Origin: an uncultured Collinsella sp.
Lineage (GTDB): Bacteria > Actinomycetota > Coriobacteriia > Coriobacteriales > Coriobacteriaceae
Reading direction: 5' to 3'
Assembly (NCBI GenBank): GCA_900757615.1
Contig: CAAEON010000019.1
Coordinates: 1-55,465 of the forward strand
Length of the DNA stretch: 55,465 nt
The translations under genes and the position numbers were made by a program. Shown here in pieces: positions 1 through 8,743 of the stretch. The stretch's first letter is position 1. The number at the start of each line of letters is the position of its first letter. A model generated the notes under the pieces. The model had not been told where the DNA came from and did not search any database. It worked only from the letters and a program-made list of their open reading frames with translations.

Positions 1-36
1 CAGCGGCCCCGCTTCGTTTTGTTCCAGTATGTGCGG

Positions 37-2718
37 CTAGTCCTCGAGCAGGTCTTCGATAAAGCCGACGCGGTAGTTTTTGAAGATGACCTCGCCACCG
101 TCTTGCGTGGCGTCCAGATCGACATCGCCCATGATGCCAAAATCGTGGTCGCCATCCTCGTCAGCAAAGATCTGGTGCACGTGCCATACGTGCGCGGTCT
201 TCTCGTCGGACTCGTCGATGGAAAACATCGCGGCGCTGCGGGCATCTCCGTCGGTGAGGATTTCCTCGTGCTGCTCGTGGTAAGCGTCGAGTGCTTTTTG
301 CCAGCGGATCTCGCTCATGCCCCAGTCGTCGTCGAGCTCGCCCAGGTCGCGAACATGCTCGCGGGCGGCAAGGGTCACGCGGCGGAAGAGCGCGTTGCGC
401 ACCAGCAGGGTGCAGCCACGGCGGTCTGCCACGACTTCGTCGATGCCCTGCGGCGGTGCGGCGTCGAGGGCTGCCGGGTTGCCGGCGTTCTCCCACTCGT
501 CCACCAGGCTCGAGTCCACCGAGCGCACCACAAAGCCCAGCCACGAGATAATGTCGCGCAAGCGCTCATCGCGCTTCTCGATGGGTACGGTGCGATCGAG
601 GGAACGGTAGGCCTCGGCTAGGTAGCGCAGCAGAATGCCCTCGGAGCGGGCGATGCCGAGCTTTTGAATGTAACCCTTAAAATCGCTCGCGCTTTCCAGC
701 ATATCGCGCAGAACGCTCTTGGGAGAGAGCTGGTAGTCGTTTGCCCAGGGCACTTCCTGGCAGTACTTGTCAAAGGCGGCGTCGAGCAAATCCTCGAGCG
801 GCTTTTCGTACGTGACGTCTTGGATGCGTTCCAGACGCTCCTCATAGTCGACGCCGTCGGCCTTCATCTCGGCCATAGCGCGATCGCGCGCTGCGCGCTC
901 CTGTGCGCGCAGCACCTGCTTGGGGTCCTCGAGCGTAGCCTCGACCATCGAGATGAGGTCTATGGTATAGGTCTCACTCTCGGGGTCGAGCAGCTCCAGC
1001 GCGGCAAGCAAAAAGGGCGAGAGCGGCTGGTCGAGCGCAAAGTCCTCGGGCAAGTCGACCGTCAGCGCGTAGTCGATGTCCGGCGCGGCGTCAGCCGGAG
1101 CGTCGGGTGCGGGCGGCACCTCGGTGCGCACGACGACGCCGGAGTCGATAAGCGTGGCGAAGATCTCGTCGGCACGAATCTCGAGCTTTGCCTTTTCCTC
1201 GGGCGTTTGCAGGCTTGTCTCGATGAGGTCGTGCACGCGGGCGCGAGCGTCGCCGCCCTGCTCGACCACGCTAATCACCATGGAGTGTGTGATGCGAAGG
1301 CGCGGCTTGAGCGTTTCGGGCTGCGTCTCGATCAGGCGCTCAAAGGTCTGCTTGTTCCAGGTGACAAAGCCCTCGGGGGCCTTCTTCTTTTTAATCTTGC
1401 GGAGCTTCTTGGGGTCGTCGCCCGCCTTGGCCATGAGCTTGGCGTTCTCGATCTCGTGCTCCGGGGCCTCGGCGATGACCATGCCCTCGGTGTCAAAGCC
1501 CGAGCGACCGGCACGACCGGCAATCTGATGGAACTCACGGGCGCGCAGGCGACGCATCTTGTAGCCGTCGAACTTGGTGAGCGCGGTGAGGACCACGGTG
1601 TGGATGGGCACGTTGATGCCGACGCCGAGCGTATCGGTGCCGCAGATGACGGGCAACAGGCCCTGCTGTGCCAGGCGCTCGACCAGTAGGCGATAGCGCG
1701 GCAGCATACCGGCGTGGTGTACGCCGACGCCGCAGCCGAGCAAGCGCTTGAGGATCTTGCCGAAGGCCGTCGAGAAGCTCGTGCCCTTGGCCGCCTCCTT
1801 GATGGCCTCGCGCTGCTCCTTGCTGGCAATGCCAAAATTGGCGAGGGATTGCGCCGTCGCAAGTGCGGCGTCCTGGCTAAAGTGCACGATATAGAGCGGG
1901 GCCTCGCCGCGGCGCATGGCGAGCTCGACGGTGCCCTCGAGGGAGGTCGTCACATAGTCGTAGCTCAGCGGCACGGGGCGCGGGGCATCGACGACCAAGT
2001 CGCAGGTTGCGCCGGTGTGTTCCTCGAGTGAGGCGGCGATCGCGGTGACATCGCCGAGCGTGGCGCTCATGAGCATAAACTGCGTGTGGGGCAGGGTGAG
2101 CAGCGGCACCTGCCAGGCCCAACCGCGATCGGGGTCGGCAAAGTAGTGGAACTCGTCCATGGCCACGCAGCCCACGTCGGCGTCCTCGCCCTCACGCAGT
2201 GCATCGTTGGCAAGGATCTCTGCCGTGCAGCAGATGACGGGCGCCTTGGTGTTGATATGCGTGTCGCCGGTGATCATGCCGACGTTGTCGCGGCCGAGTA
2301 CCTGCACCAGATCGAAGAACTTCTCGCTGACCAGAGCCTTGATAGGAGCCGTGTAGTAGCAGCGCTTGCCCTGTGCCATGCCCATAAAGAGCATGCCCAG
2401 TGCGACAAGCGACTTGCCCGATCCGGTCGGTGTGCCCAAAATGACGTGATCGCCGGCTGCCAGGTCCATGAGGGCCTCTTCTTGGTGATCCCACAGCTCA
2501 ATGCCACGGTCGCTCGTCCATTCAAAGAAGCGTTCGAAGGCCTGATCGGGCGTGAGCCATGGTTCGGGCTCGCTGCCGTCCTCGGGCTCCCACCAGGTGG
2601 GGGAGAGCGCGCCGAGCGAGCCGAACTCGGCTTCGGTTCCCGTGCCGCCCGAGAATGAACTGGCGGCCCCGGCGCCGGAGACGGTGCTGGCGGCGGTATC
2701 TGTCGTGGTCTGTGCCAT
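37..2718 (-). CDS. Ski2-like DEAD/DEAH-box helicase
   Basis: Superfamily II helicase of 893 residues, probably acting on RNA or structured nucleic acid in the cytoplasm. Walker A GTPTGSGKS lies near residue 93, a DEFH version of the DEAD box near 190, the second RecA domain carries GTDTLGVGIN, and motif VI HQIAGRAGRSG is near 402. The long C-terminal half resembles the DUF3516 extension of actinobacterial Ski2-type helicases (from memory of the family). I chose the ATG at 2718 (protein starts MAQTTTD) because GAGAGAAAG lies just upstream; an in-frame ATG at 2772 has no such site. The first 45 residues are low-complexity Ser/Ala/Gly. It stands alone downstream of a long inverted repeat. Substrate unknown. 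Confidence 0.85.
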   Translation of the reverse strand: MAQTTTDTAASTVSGAGAASSFSGGTGTEAEFGSLGALSPTWWEPEDGSEPEPWLTPDQAFERFFEWTSDRGIELWDHQEEALMDLAAGDHVILGTPTGSGKSLVALGMLFMGMAQGKRCYYTAPIKALVSEKFFDLVQVLGRDNVGMITGDTHINTKAPVICCTAEILANDALREGEDADVGCVAMDEFHYFADPDRGWAWQVPLLTLPHTQFMLMSATLGDVTAIAASLEEHTGATCDLVVDAPRPVPLSYDYVTTSLEGTVELAMRRGEAPLYIVHFSQDAALATAQSLANFGIASKEQREAIKEAAKGTSFSTAFGKILKRLLGCGVGVHHAGMLPRYRLLVERLAQQGLLPVICGTDTLGVGINVPIHTVVLTALTKFDGYKMRRLRAREFHQIAGRAGRSGFDTEGMVIAEAPEHEIENAKLMAKAGDDPKKLRKIKKKKAPEGFVTWNKQTFERLIETQPETLKPRLRITHSMVISVVEQGGDARARVHDLIETSLQTPEEKAKLEIRADEIFATLIDSGVVVRTEVPPAPDAPADAAPDIDYALTVDLPEDFALDQPLSPFLLAALELLDPESETYTIDLISMVEATLEDPKQVLRAQERAARDRAMAEMKADGVDYEERLERIQDVTYEKPLEDLLDAAFDKYCQEVPWANDYQLSPKSVLRDMLESASDFKGYIQKLGIARSEGILLRYLAEAYRSLDRTVPIEKRDERLRDIISWLGFVVRSVDSSLVDEWENAGNPAALDAAPPQGIDEVVADRRGCTLLVRNALFRRVTLAAREHVRDLGELDDDWGMSEIRWQKALDAYHEQHEEILTDGDARSAAMFSIDESDEKTAHVWHVHQIFADEDGDHDFGIMGDVDLDATQDGGEVIFKNYRVGFIEDLLED

Positions 2719-2839
2719 GTGGTTGCTTTCTCTCGTGATTGTCCGCCATCCATTATGGCGTAGCGGCGGCACGGGGGGCTAGCGCGCGAGAAAATGCAGG
2801 AAATGGGCGTTCTGTCCAGCCGTTTGGTACAGTTGCCAG

Positions 2840-2962
2840 CTAAGTGAGTAGACTTTTTGCAATATCGCGAGCACATGGCTTTTGCGTAAGGGCTCTACCT
2901 GCGGTTTTAGTTTTCGTTATGCGGGCTGTGCTTGGCTATTGCAAAAAAGTCTACTCACTTAG
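2840..2962. repeat. Long intergenic inverted repeat (25 bp arms)
   Basis: In the 309-base gap between trmB and the helicase, the 25-base left arm 2840-2864 (ctaagtgagtagactttttg...) is matched in reverse complement by the right arm 2937-2962 with a single extra A. The 72 bases between contain a shorter AGCACA/TGTGCT pairing, so the whole element can fold as one long hairpin. The rest of the gap shows nothing else. The arms are too long and too far apart for an ordinary terminator; a MITE/REP-type element or a structured RNA is possible. Confidence 0.8.
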
Positions 2963-3027
2963 GTTTGAGGGCCGTTCGCTGGCGCCTATTTGCGCTTGTT
3001 TGCCGACACCGCGACCATCAGAAGCCC

Positions 3028-3867
3028 CTAGGACTCTTGCGGCAGGCGCTTCTTGCCTTTGCGGGCGCGGTTTATAAAGTTTTCGACGGCCTCTTCCATG
3101 CCGAGGGGCACGTAGGTGAGCTCATCGAGGTTATCGGGCAGGTAGCAGGCAAGGCTTTGCTCCTGTGCTCGGCCTGCTGCGAGCTGTTCTTCGGTGGGCT
3201 CTGCGCCGGGTGTGGCGCAAATGCCATAGACGATGGCACCCATCTCGCGCGTGCGGCACTCGTACTCGGTCTCGGGGTGCTCGGGATGGTCGCCGCGGAC
3301 GTCGTCGCTTACCCAAAGCGTGTCGTAGCCGGCCGCAGCAAACTGCCCCAAGGCGTAGTCACGCAATGGCTTACTGTCGGTGCGCAGCGTGACGGTAGCG
3401 CCGGCTGCAAAGAGCGGACGGTAGAGCATCAGATGGTCGACATGGACGAGTCGCTTTTTGGCGTACTTGGCCTTGGGCTGCGGCGTGGGAAAGTTGATGG
3501 TGATGGCATCGAGCTCGCTTGCGGCAAACAGCTGCGGCAACGATGCGGCGCCTCGGGGCAGGACGAGTGCGTTGGACAGCTCCTGCTCGCAGATTTTCTG
3601 TGCGGCATAGGCGATGCAGATGGGCTCCTGGTCCATACCGATAAAGAGCGTGTTTGGCTCGTGGGCCGCGCGCTCTACAAGGTACGTTCCCTTGCCACAG
3701 CCAAGGTCCAGGTGAAGGTGTTCGAAAGGCTTGCTGCCTGCGGGCGCACAGGCCTTGCGCCAATCTCCGGCATAGGCCTCGGGGTTCGTCTCAATCGCAT
3801 CGGCATAGCGCTCCAAGCGCTCCTCGAGCACAAAGTTCTTAGGTGTGCGAACGTGGACGGCTCCCAT
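3028..3867 (-). CDS. trmB: tRNA (guanine-N7)-methyltransferase TrmB
   Basis: Makes m7G46 in the variable loop of tRNAs using S-adenosylmethionine. The SAM-binding motif is visible as LDLGCGKGTYLVERA near residue 93, followed by an acidic IGMDQEP segment. The usual signature FPDPWPKxRHxKRR appears here as FPTPQPKAKYAKKRL, so the aspartate and tryptophan of the family motif are replaced. At 279 residues it is longer than typical TrmB (roughly 210-240), with N- and C-terminal extensions. It starts at an ATG (MGAVHVRTPKN) and is transcribed away from the methyltransferase gene that follows upstream. The assignment is good at family level; the altered signature leaves some doubt about the exact substrate. 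Confidence 0.8.
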   Translation of the reverse strand: MGAVHVRTPKNFVLEERLERYADAIETNPEAYAGDWRKACAPAGSKPFEHLHLDLGCGKGTYLVERAAHEPNTLFIGMDQEPICIAYAAQKICEQELSNALVLPRGAASLPQLFAASELDAITINFPTPQPKAKYAKKRLVHVDHLMLYRPLFAAGATVTLRTDSKPLRDYALGQFAAAGYDTLWVSDDVRGDHPEHPETEYECRTREMGAIVYGICATPGAEPTEEQLAAGRAQEQSLACYLPDNLDELTYVPLGMEEAVENFINRARKGKKRLPQES

Positions 3868-3979
3868 GAGGCTCCTTGGTTATAAGTATGGAACGCATGG
3901 CTGCGCGTTCCGGCGATGGGTTAGAAGGGGGCGATTTGCCCGAAAGATGCGGCGCGGCTCGGCGGTGAGTCGTCGGTGC

Positions 3980-4852
3980 CTACAGACGCTTGAGAATCAC
4001 ATAGCGGTTGAGCTCGCCGCTGCGACCGTCGGCATGGAAGCGCTCAAGCTCGCGCACGGGGACCTCGCCACTCTTGTAGAACGTACGCACGCCGCGCACC
4101 AGGTCGGTAATCTGCTGATCGTCAAAGTGGTGGCAATAGCGGTAGGCATGGCGGTCGTTTTGCCATCCAATGAGGTGGTCGCCGGCTTCGAACTGCGCGG
4201 AATCGTAGCCCTCAAACGGCGGGGTGAGCTCGGCGCGGGCCTCGGCGCGAACGGCTTTGCGTGCCATACGCTCATCGTTCATAAACTCCCAAAAGCTGAT
4301 GGCGATGATGCCGCCCGGGCGCGTCTGGCGCACCAGGGCGTCGAGCACGCGCACGCGATACTCGCACGACGGCACGTGGTGCATAAAGCCAAAGCAGACC
4401 GAGATGTCAGCGAGCGGGGCGTCGAAAAGCGCGTCGGGTGTCTCGGCGGGGTTGAGCTTCATAAGGGCATCGAGCACGTCGAGTTCCTGGAAGTGCAGGT
4501 TGGGAATGCGCAGGGCGTGACCGTGCGCATCGATAGCCAAATCCTGACACGAGTCGACACCATAGAACTCAAACGGGCAACTGGCATCTGCCGAGGGGTT
4601 TGCGCCATCGACGCCTTTGGCGGCAAGTGCGCCGCCGGCGGCAAAGTTCTCGAATCGCATATTGCCGCAGGCAAGATCGAAGACGCGGACGGGATGCTCG
4701 ATCGTGGCGACTTCGAGCTGCCCGAGCGCGATGTCCATGGTGCGCACCCAGCCGGGCCACGGGGCCTGGCGCGTATCGGAAAAGGAGGCGGAGTGTTCGC
4801 GATAGAACGTGTTGTTGAGCTGGATGAGCGATGAGGCGAAATCGCGGTTCAC
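3980..4852 (-). CDS. Class I SAM-dependent methyltransferase
   Basis: A 290-residue cytoplasmic methyltransferase of unknown substrate. The Rossmann SAM motif is VFDLACGNMRFENF near residue 70, followed by a YGVDSCQDLAIDA acidic loop and the later ADISVCFGFMHHVPS segment typical of small-molecule or protein methyltransferases. I chose the GTG at 4852 (VNRDFASSLIQ) since GGAGGGAG stands 9 bases upstream. Longer in-frame versions reaching 4987 would add a CPRCG cysteine pair, but have no good ribosome site and run into the promoter region of the divergent regulator. No neighbour suggests a pathway. Confidence 0.7.
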   Translation of the reverse strand: MNRDFASSLIQLNNTFYREHSASFSDTRQAPWPGWVRTMDIALGQLEVATIEHPVRVFDLACGNMRFENFAAGGALAAKGVDGANPSADASCPFEFYGVDSCQDLAIDAHGHALRIPNLHFQELDVLDALMKLNPAETPDALFDAPLADISVCFGFMHHVPSCEYRVRVLDALVRQTRPGGIIAISFWEFMNDERMARKAVRAEARAELTPPFEGYDSAQFEAGDHLIGWQNDRHAYRYCHHFDDQQITDLVRGVRTFYKSGEVPVRELERFHADGRSGELNRYVILKRL

Positions 4853-5119
4853 GGCGCGGAACTCCCTCCGTTGGCGGTGCGGAATAAACGGTACGACCAT
4901 ACTACCGTTAACGCCGCAACGGGGACAACCGAGCTGCGGGTCATTGCTTTGTTTGGACACATTTCCGCAGCTCATATATGCCCGCAACCGCCGGTTGTCA
5001 AAAATCTCACTAAAATAGGTGGCATGTTTTTGGCGGTGGCGGATACATTTTTAACTGTGCAAGGCGCCTTAAGAACAAAAACGGTCCGGCGGCACGGCTG
5101 GCATCACATAGGAGGAACC

Positions 5120-5842
5120 ATGAATGTAGAAACTGCGCAGCGGCTCGCCGACCTTCGCCGCAGCAAGGGTTTTAGCCAAGAAGGGCTGGCGCGAAAGCTG
5201 GGGCTGTCGCGCCAGGCGGTCAGTAAATGGGAGCGCGCGGAGAGCTCGCCCGATACCGAGAACCTGATCTCGCTCGCCAAGCTCTACGGTGTGAGTCTGG
5301 ACGAGCTCCTCAATCCGAGCGCTGAGATCGAGGACGATATCGAGTTTGAGAACGAGGATCGCGCCCGTCAGCGCGAGGCCGAGGCAGCAGAGCGCGCCCG
5401 TACCCATGAGGCGGCGGCACGCGCCACGGAGGCAGCTACACAGGCAAGTGATGCCGCGGCCAAGGCGGCGCAAGCTGCAAGTTGGAGCGCGCAGGCCGCC
5501 AATGCCGCTACGGCGCAGGTGACGGGTGCCGGTGCGGCCGGCCCGACTCCGGTGAAGGGTCCGTTCCAGTCGTTCCCGTACTGGGCCGTGTGCTGGCTGC
5601 TGTTCTTTTTGCTGATGTTCCTGTTTGGCGCCGGCCCCTTTGCCGCGCTGATTTTCTTTACGATCCCCATCTATCACTGGGTGGCACGTGCGCTCGATGG
5701 CGATTGGGCGCGCGGGGATATTCAGGTTGGTCCGGCGCCGGCGGTCGCTAGGACTAAGGGGGAGGACGTTTCCACAGCGGTTGACGCTGACATGGCTGCC
5801 GCGACCACCGCTGAGTCGAGTGCCAAAGAAGGTGATGAATGA
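5120..5842 (+). CDS. Membrane-anchored XRE-family transcriptional regulator
   Basis: A 240-residue protein with an N-terminal helix-turn-helix (residues about 5-60, with KLGLSRQAVSKWERAES), an alanine-rich heptad-like linker (about 80-145) and two membrane segments near the C terminus (about 155-190, WAVCWLLFFLLMFLFG and a second stretch after FAALIFF). The start ATG follows GGAGGAACC directly. The layout suggests a DNA-binding head tethered to the inner face of the membrane, so that a membrane or envelope signal could be passed to a promoter. Its stop overlaps the start of the next gene by 4 bases, so the two are translationally coupled. The target promoter is unknown; autoregulation through the 267-base gap upstream is likely by analogy. 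Confidence 0.75.
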   Translation: MNVETAQRLADLRRSKGFSQEGLARKLGLSRQAVSKWERAESSPDTENLISLAKLYGVSLDELLNPSAEIEDDIEFENEDRARQREAEAAERARTHEAAARATEAATQASDAAAKAAQAASWSAQAANAATAQVTGAGAAGPTPVKGPFQSFPYWAVCWLLFFLLMFLFGAGPFAALIFFTIPIYHWVARALDGDWARGDIQVGPAPAVARTKGEDVSTAVDADMAAATTAESSAKEGDE

Positions 5843-6738
5843 TGAAGCTCTCGCGTGAGTCTAAGAGGCGCTTGGGCATTGGCATCGGAGCGTTTGTGCT
5901 CATCATCGGGCTTGTCTTTGGCATTTCGCGGACTTTGATTCATTTTGATGGACCGTGGGATTTCGACGATGTTGTATCCGGCTTGTCTGGTATGGGCGAT
6001 GCGTTTGACGAGGACGATTCCTTGAATAGCGGTAACTATTCCGCTCGGCCTCAACAGCTTTCGAGCGAAACGTTTGATGCCGACGCGTTCACATCGCTTG
6101 ACTTGGACGTGACGTCGGGCACGGTCGAGGTCAAACACGTCTCCGGCGGGCCGGTGCGCGTAATTGAAAGCGGTCGCGTGGCAACGGGGACCGTCGCCTT
6201 CGATGCGGCAACCCAAAATCTGGCCGAGGTTAAGGGTTCTACGCTCAAGATTCGCCAGTTCGATTGCGATGACGAGCGCGCCATTGACCGCACGGTTACC
6301 GTCGAACTGCCGCGCGAAGTTGCCGATAACATGGTGGGCATTACAGCGAATGTAGGAGCGGGCGATCTGACGGTCACGGACATTGCGTGTCATGACCTCA
6401 ACCTGACGTTGGACTCGGGAGACGTTGAGTTTGCGGGCACTGTAACCGACACCCTGAATGCCAAGGTCGGTTCGGGTGATGTGACGTTCGAGCTCTACCA
6501 GGCCCCCGCGAAGTCGATGGACGTAAGCGTGGACTCGGGCGATGTGGAGATAGCGGTTCCGAACTCTACGGGCTTTACGGCGAGCCTCACCGTGGGCAGC
6601 GGCGACTTCGAGAGCGATTTCCTTCCGCTTGGCTACGATGGCGAGACCATATTGAATCTTGAATTCGACAACGGTGATAAGTCTGCCACGTATCGTTTTA
6701 AGGTCGGTTCGGGTGACATGTCGTTTGATCCGGAGTGA
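5839..6738 (+). CDS. DUF4097-type beta-solenoid membrane protein
   Basis: A 299-residue protein with a short basic cytoplasmic start, one membrane segment (about residues 12-31, GIGAFVLIIGLVFGIS) and an exported beta-rich domain. The C-terminal half repeats an S-G-D turn at regular distance: LDSGDVEF, VGSGDVTF, VDSGDVEI, VGSGDFES and VGSGDMSF, as in DUF4097/LiaG-like adhesin-fold proteins. It overlaps the membrane-tethered regulator upstream by 4 bases. In Gram-positive bacteria such proteins are often co-encoded with regulators of envelope stress, so a sensing or scaffolding role outside the membrane is a fair inference. No enzymatic residues are seen. Confidence 0.75.
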   Translation: MMKLSRESKRRLGIGIGAFVLIIGLVFGISRTLIHFDGPWDFDDVVSGLSGMGDAFDEDDSLNSGNYSARPQQLSSETFDADAFTSLDLDVTSGTVEVKHVSGGPVRVIESGRVATGTVAFDAATQNLAEVKGSTLKIRQFDCDDERAIDRTVTVELPREVADNMVGITANVGAGDLTVTDIACHDLNLTLDSGDVEFAGTVTDTLNAKVGSGDVTFELYQAPAKSMDVSVDSGDVEIAVPNSTGFTASLTVGSGDFESDFLPLGYDGETILNLEFDNGDKSATYRFKVGSGDMSFDPE

Positions 6739-6784
6739 CATGCGGTTTTCGGAGATCGGTACATATAGGCATGCTCTTTGATGG

Positions 6785-6818
6785 AGGCGCCGGGGCCGTG
6801 ACGGGCTCCGGCGCCTTT
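6785..6818 (+). terminator. Rho-independent terminator after DUF4097 gene
   Basis: Perfect stem ggcgccgg (6786-6793) with ccggcgcc (6808-6815), followed by ttt. It ends the regulator/DUF4097 unit and implies a separate promoter for the Elp3 gene that begins only 18 bases later. Confidence 0.7.
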
Positions 6819-6835
6819 GCCTTTACAATGGGGGC

Positions 6836-8743
6836 ATGGAACAGATTATCTTGAACATACTCGAGGCTCTGCGCCGCGGCGAGACCGTGGACGACAAGGC
6901 ACTCGTCAAACTGATACATGCCGAGGCGCGCCGTGAGGGTGCCGACAAACGCGATTTGGCCAAGCGCCGTCTGCTGCCTTTCTACCAACGGGTTAAACGT
7001 GAGGAGCCGGCTCGGTGGGCTGCGTGGAATGTCGATGCCGAGTTGGAGCGTCAACTGCTGCAAGTGCTGCGCATGAAGCCTCGTCGCACGGCCTCGGGCG
7101 TGGCGACCATTACCGTCATCACCAAGCCCTGGCCATGCTCGGGCGATTGCCTGTTTTGCCCCAACGACCTGCGCATGCCCAAAAGCTATCTGCACGCCGA
7201 GCCGGCGTGCGCCCGTGCGGAGCAAAATTGCTTTGACCCGTATCTGCAGGTGAGTGCCCGTTTGACGGCGCTTTCGCAAATGGGGCATGCGACCGATAAG
7301 ATCGAGCTCATTGTGCTCGGCGGTACCTGGAGCGACTATCCGCAAGGGTATCAGACGTGGTTTATGTCGGAGCTCTTCCGCGCGCTCAATGACGATGCCG
7401 TGGCTGGTGTGGCGGCTAACCCCATGTTGGCGCGTCCGGGCATCAGTCGTGCCGAGGCGGGGCGTCTGCTCGATGACGCTCCCGCCGATGCCTTGCCGCC
7501 AGCGGTGGCGGAGCGCCGCGAGCGCTATCGGGCCGCCGGCATTGCGACAGACGAGGTCGAGCTTGCTGCCGGCGTTGCCGACGAGCAGGGGCGTGTGGAT
7601 GCTGCCGTGGGCGGCTATAACCGTGCGGTGCGTCGTCTGTACGGTCCCGGTACGCCGTGGGGCGAGGTCACTGAGTGGCAGACGGCAACGATGGAGGAGC
7701 TCGAGCGTCAGCAGCGCATCAACGAGACGGCGAAGCATCGCGTGGTGGGACTCGTTATCGAGACGCGCCCCGATGCTGTAACGCCGCAGGCGCTCGCGCT
7801 CATCCGCCGTCTGGGCTGTACCAAGATTCAGATGGGCATCCAGAGCCTCGACCAGCACCTGCTCGATATCAACGAGCGCCGCATTGCGGTGGCGCAGGTT
7901 GAGCGGGCGTTTTCGCTTGCGCGCCTGTTTGGCTTTAAGATTCACGCGCATTTTATGCTTAACTTGCTGGGCGCCACGCCCGAGGGGGACAAGCGCGACT
8001 ACGAACGCTTTATGACCGAAGGGGCCTTTATGCCCGACGAGGTCAAGGTCTACCCGTGCGCGCTCATCGAGGGCTCGCGTCTGGTGGGCTGCTATGAGCG
8101 TGGCGAGTGGCGCCCCTATACCGAGGGGGAACTGCTCGACGTGCTGGCCGATGACATCGTGGTGACGCCATCGTTCTGCCGTATCAGCCGCATGATCCGC
8201 GACTTTAGCTCCGACGACATCATGGTGGGCAACAAGAAGCCCAACCTGCGTCAACTCGTCGAAAACCGCTTGGCGGCTCGTGGGGAAGGCGCGACGGTGC
8301 GCGAGATCCGCTATCGCGAGATCAGCACGGCGGGTGCCGACCTGAACGAGTTGGCCCTTGACGAGGAAGTGGCGTACGAGACGCCGGTGACGCACGAGCG
8401 CTTTTTGCAGTGGGTGACGCCGCAGGGCAAGATCGCGGGCTTTTTGCGCCTGTCACTTCCCGACCGCGCGTTTGTTGCCGCGCATGCGGGCGAATTGCCG
8501 ACGACGCCGGACGAGGCGATGATTCGCGAGGTGCACGTGTATGGCATGGCCGCACGCGTGGGAGATCAAGGCCAGGCGGCTCAGCATCATGGACTGGGGC
8601 GCTCGCTGGTGGAGCGTGCATGCCATATTGCTCGGGACGCGGGGTATACGCACATCAACGTGATTAGCGCGATCGGTACGCGCGAGTACTATCGCCATCT
8701 GGGTTTTTACGACCATGGACTCTATCTGCAAAAGGAGCTCTAG
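6836..8743 (+). CDS. Elp3-like radical SAM / GNAT tRNA uridine-34 modification enzyme
   Basis: A 635-residue protein of the Elp3 family, which adds carboxymethyl-type groups to wobble uridine 34 of tRNA. The cysteine cluster CSGDCLFCPND near residue 100 fits the [4Fe-4S] site of the radical SAM half. Further core segments are LGGTWSDYP near 160, VIETRPD near 305 and GIQSLD near 333. The C-terminal part (about 480-635) is a GNAT acetyltransferase with the acyl-CoA loop around HGLGRSLVERA and the family ending YYRHLGFYDHGLYLQK. The start ATG is preceded by a weak G-rich site; a TACAAT hexamer only 7 bases upstream hints at a leaderless or nearly leaderless mRNA. The next gene starts directly at its stop codon. 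Confidence 0.85.
   Translation: MEQIILNILEALRRGETVDDKALVKLIHAEARREGADKRDLAKRRLLPFYQRVKREEPARWAAWNVDAELERQLLQVLRMKPRRTASGVATITVITKPWPCSGDCLFCPNDLRMPKSYLHAEPACARAEQNCFDPYLQVSARLTALSQMGHATDKIELIVLGGTWSDYPQGYQTWFMSELFRALNDDAVAGVAANPMLARPGISRAEAGRLLDDAPADALPPAVAERRERYRAAGIATDEVELAAGVADEQGRVDAAVGGYNRAVRRLYGPGTPWGEVTEWQTATMEELERQQRINETAKHRVVGLVIETRPDAVTPQALALIRRLGCTKIQMGIQSLDQHLLDINERRIAVAQVERAFSLARLFGFKIHAHFMLNLLGATPEGDKRDYERFMTEGAFMPDEVKVYPCALIEGSRLVGCYERGEWRPYTEGELLDVLADDIVVTPSFCRISRMIRDFSSDDIMVGNKKPNLRQLVENRLAARGEGATVREIRYREISTAGADLNELALDEEVAYETPVTHERFLQWVTPQGKIAGFLRLSLPDRAFVAAHAGELPTTPDEAMIREVHVYGMAARVGDQGQAAQHHGLGRSLVERACHIARDAGYTHINVISAIGTREYYRHLGFYDHGLYLQKEL

Noticed and set aside
6698..8395. 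565-codon open frame antisense to the Elp3 gene
   Set aside because: Shadow frame, His/Arg-rich, no domain.
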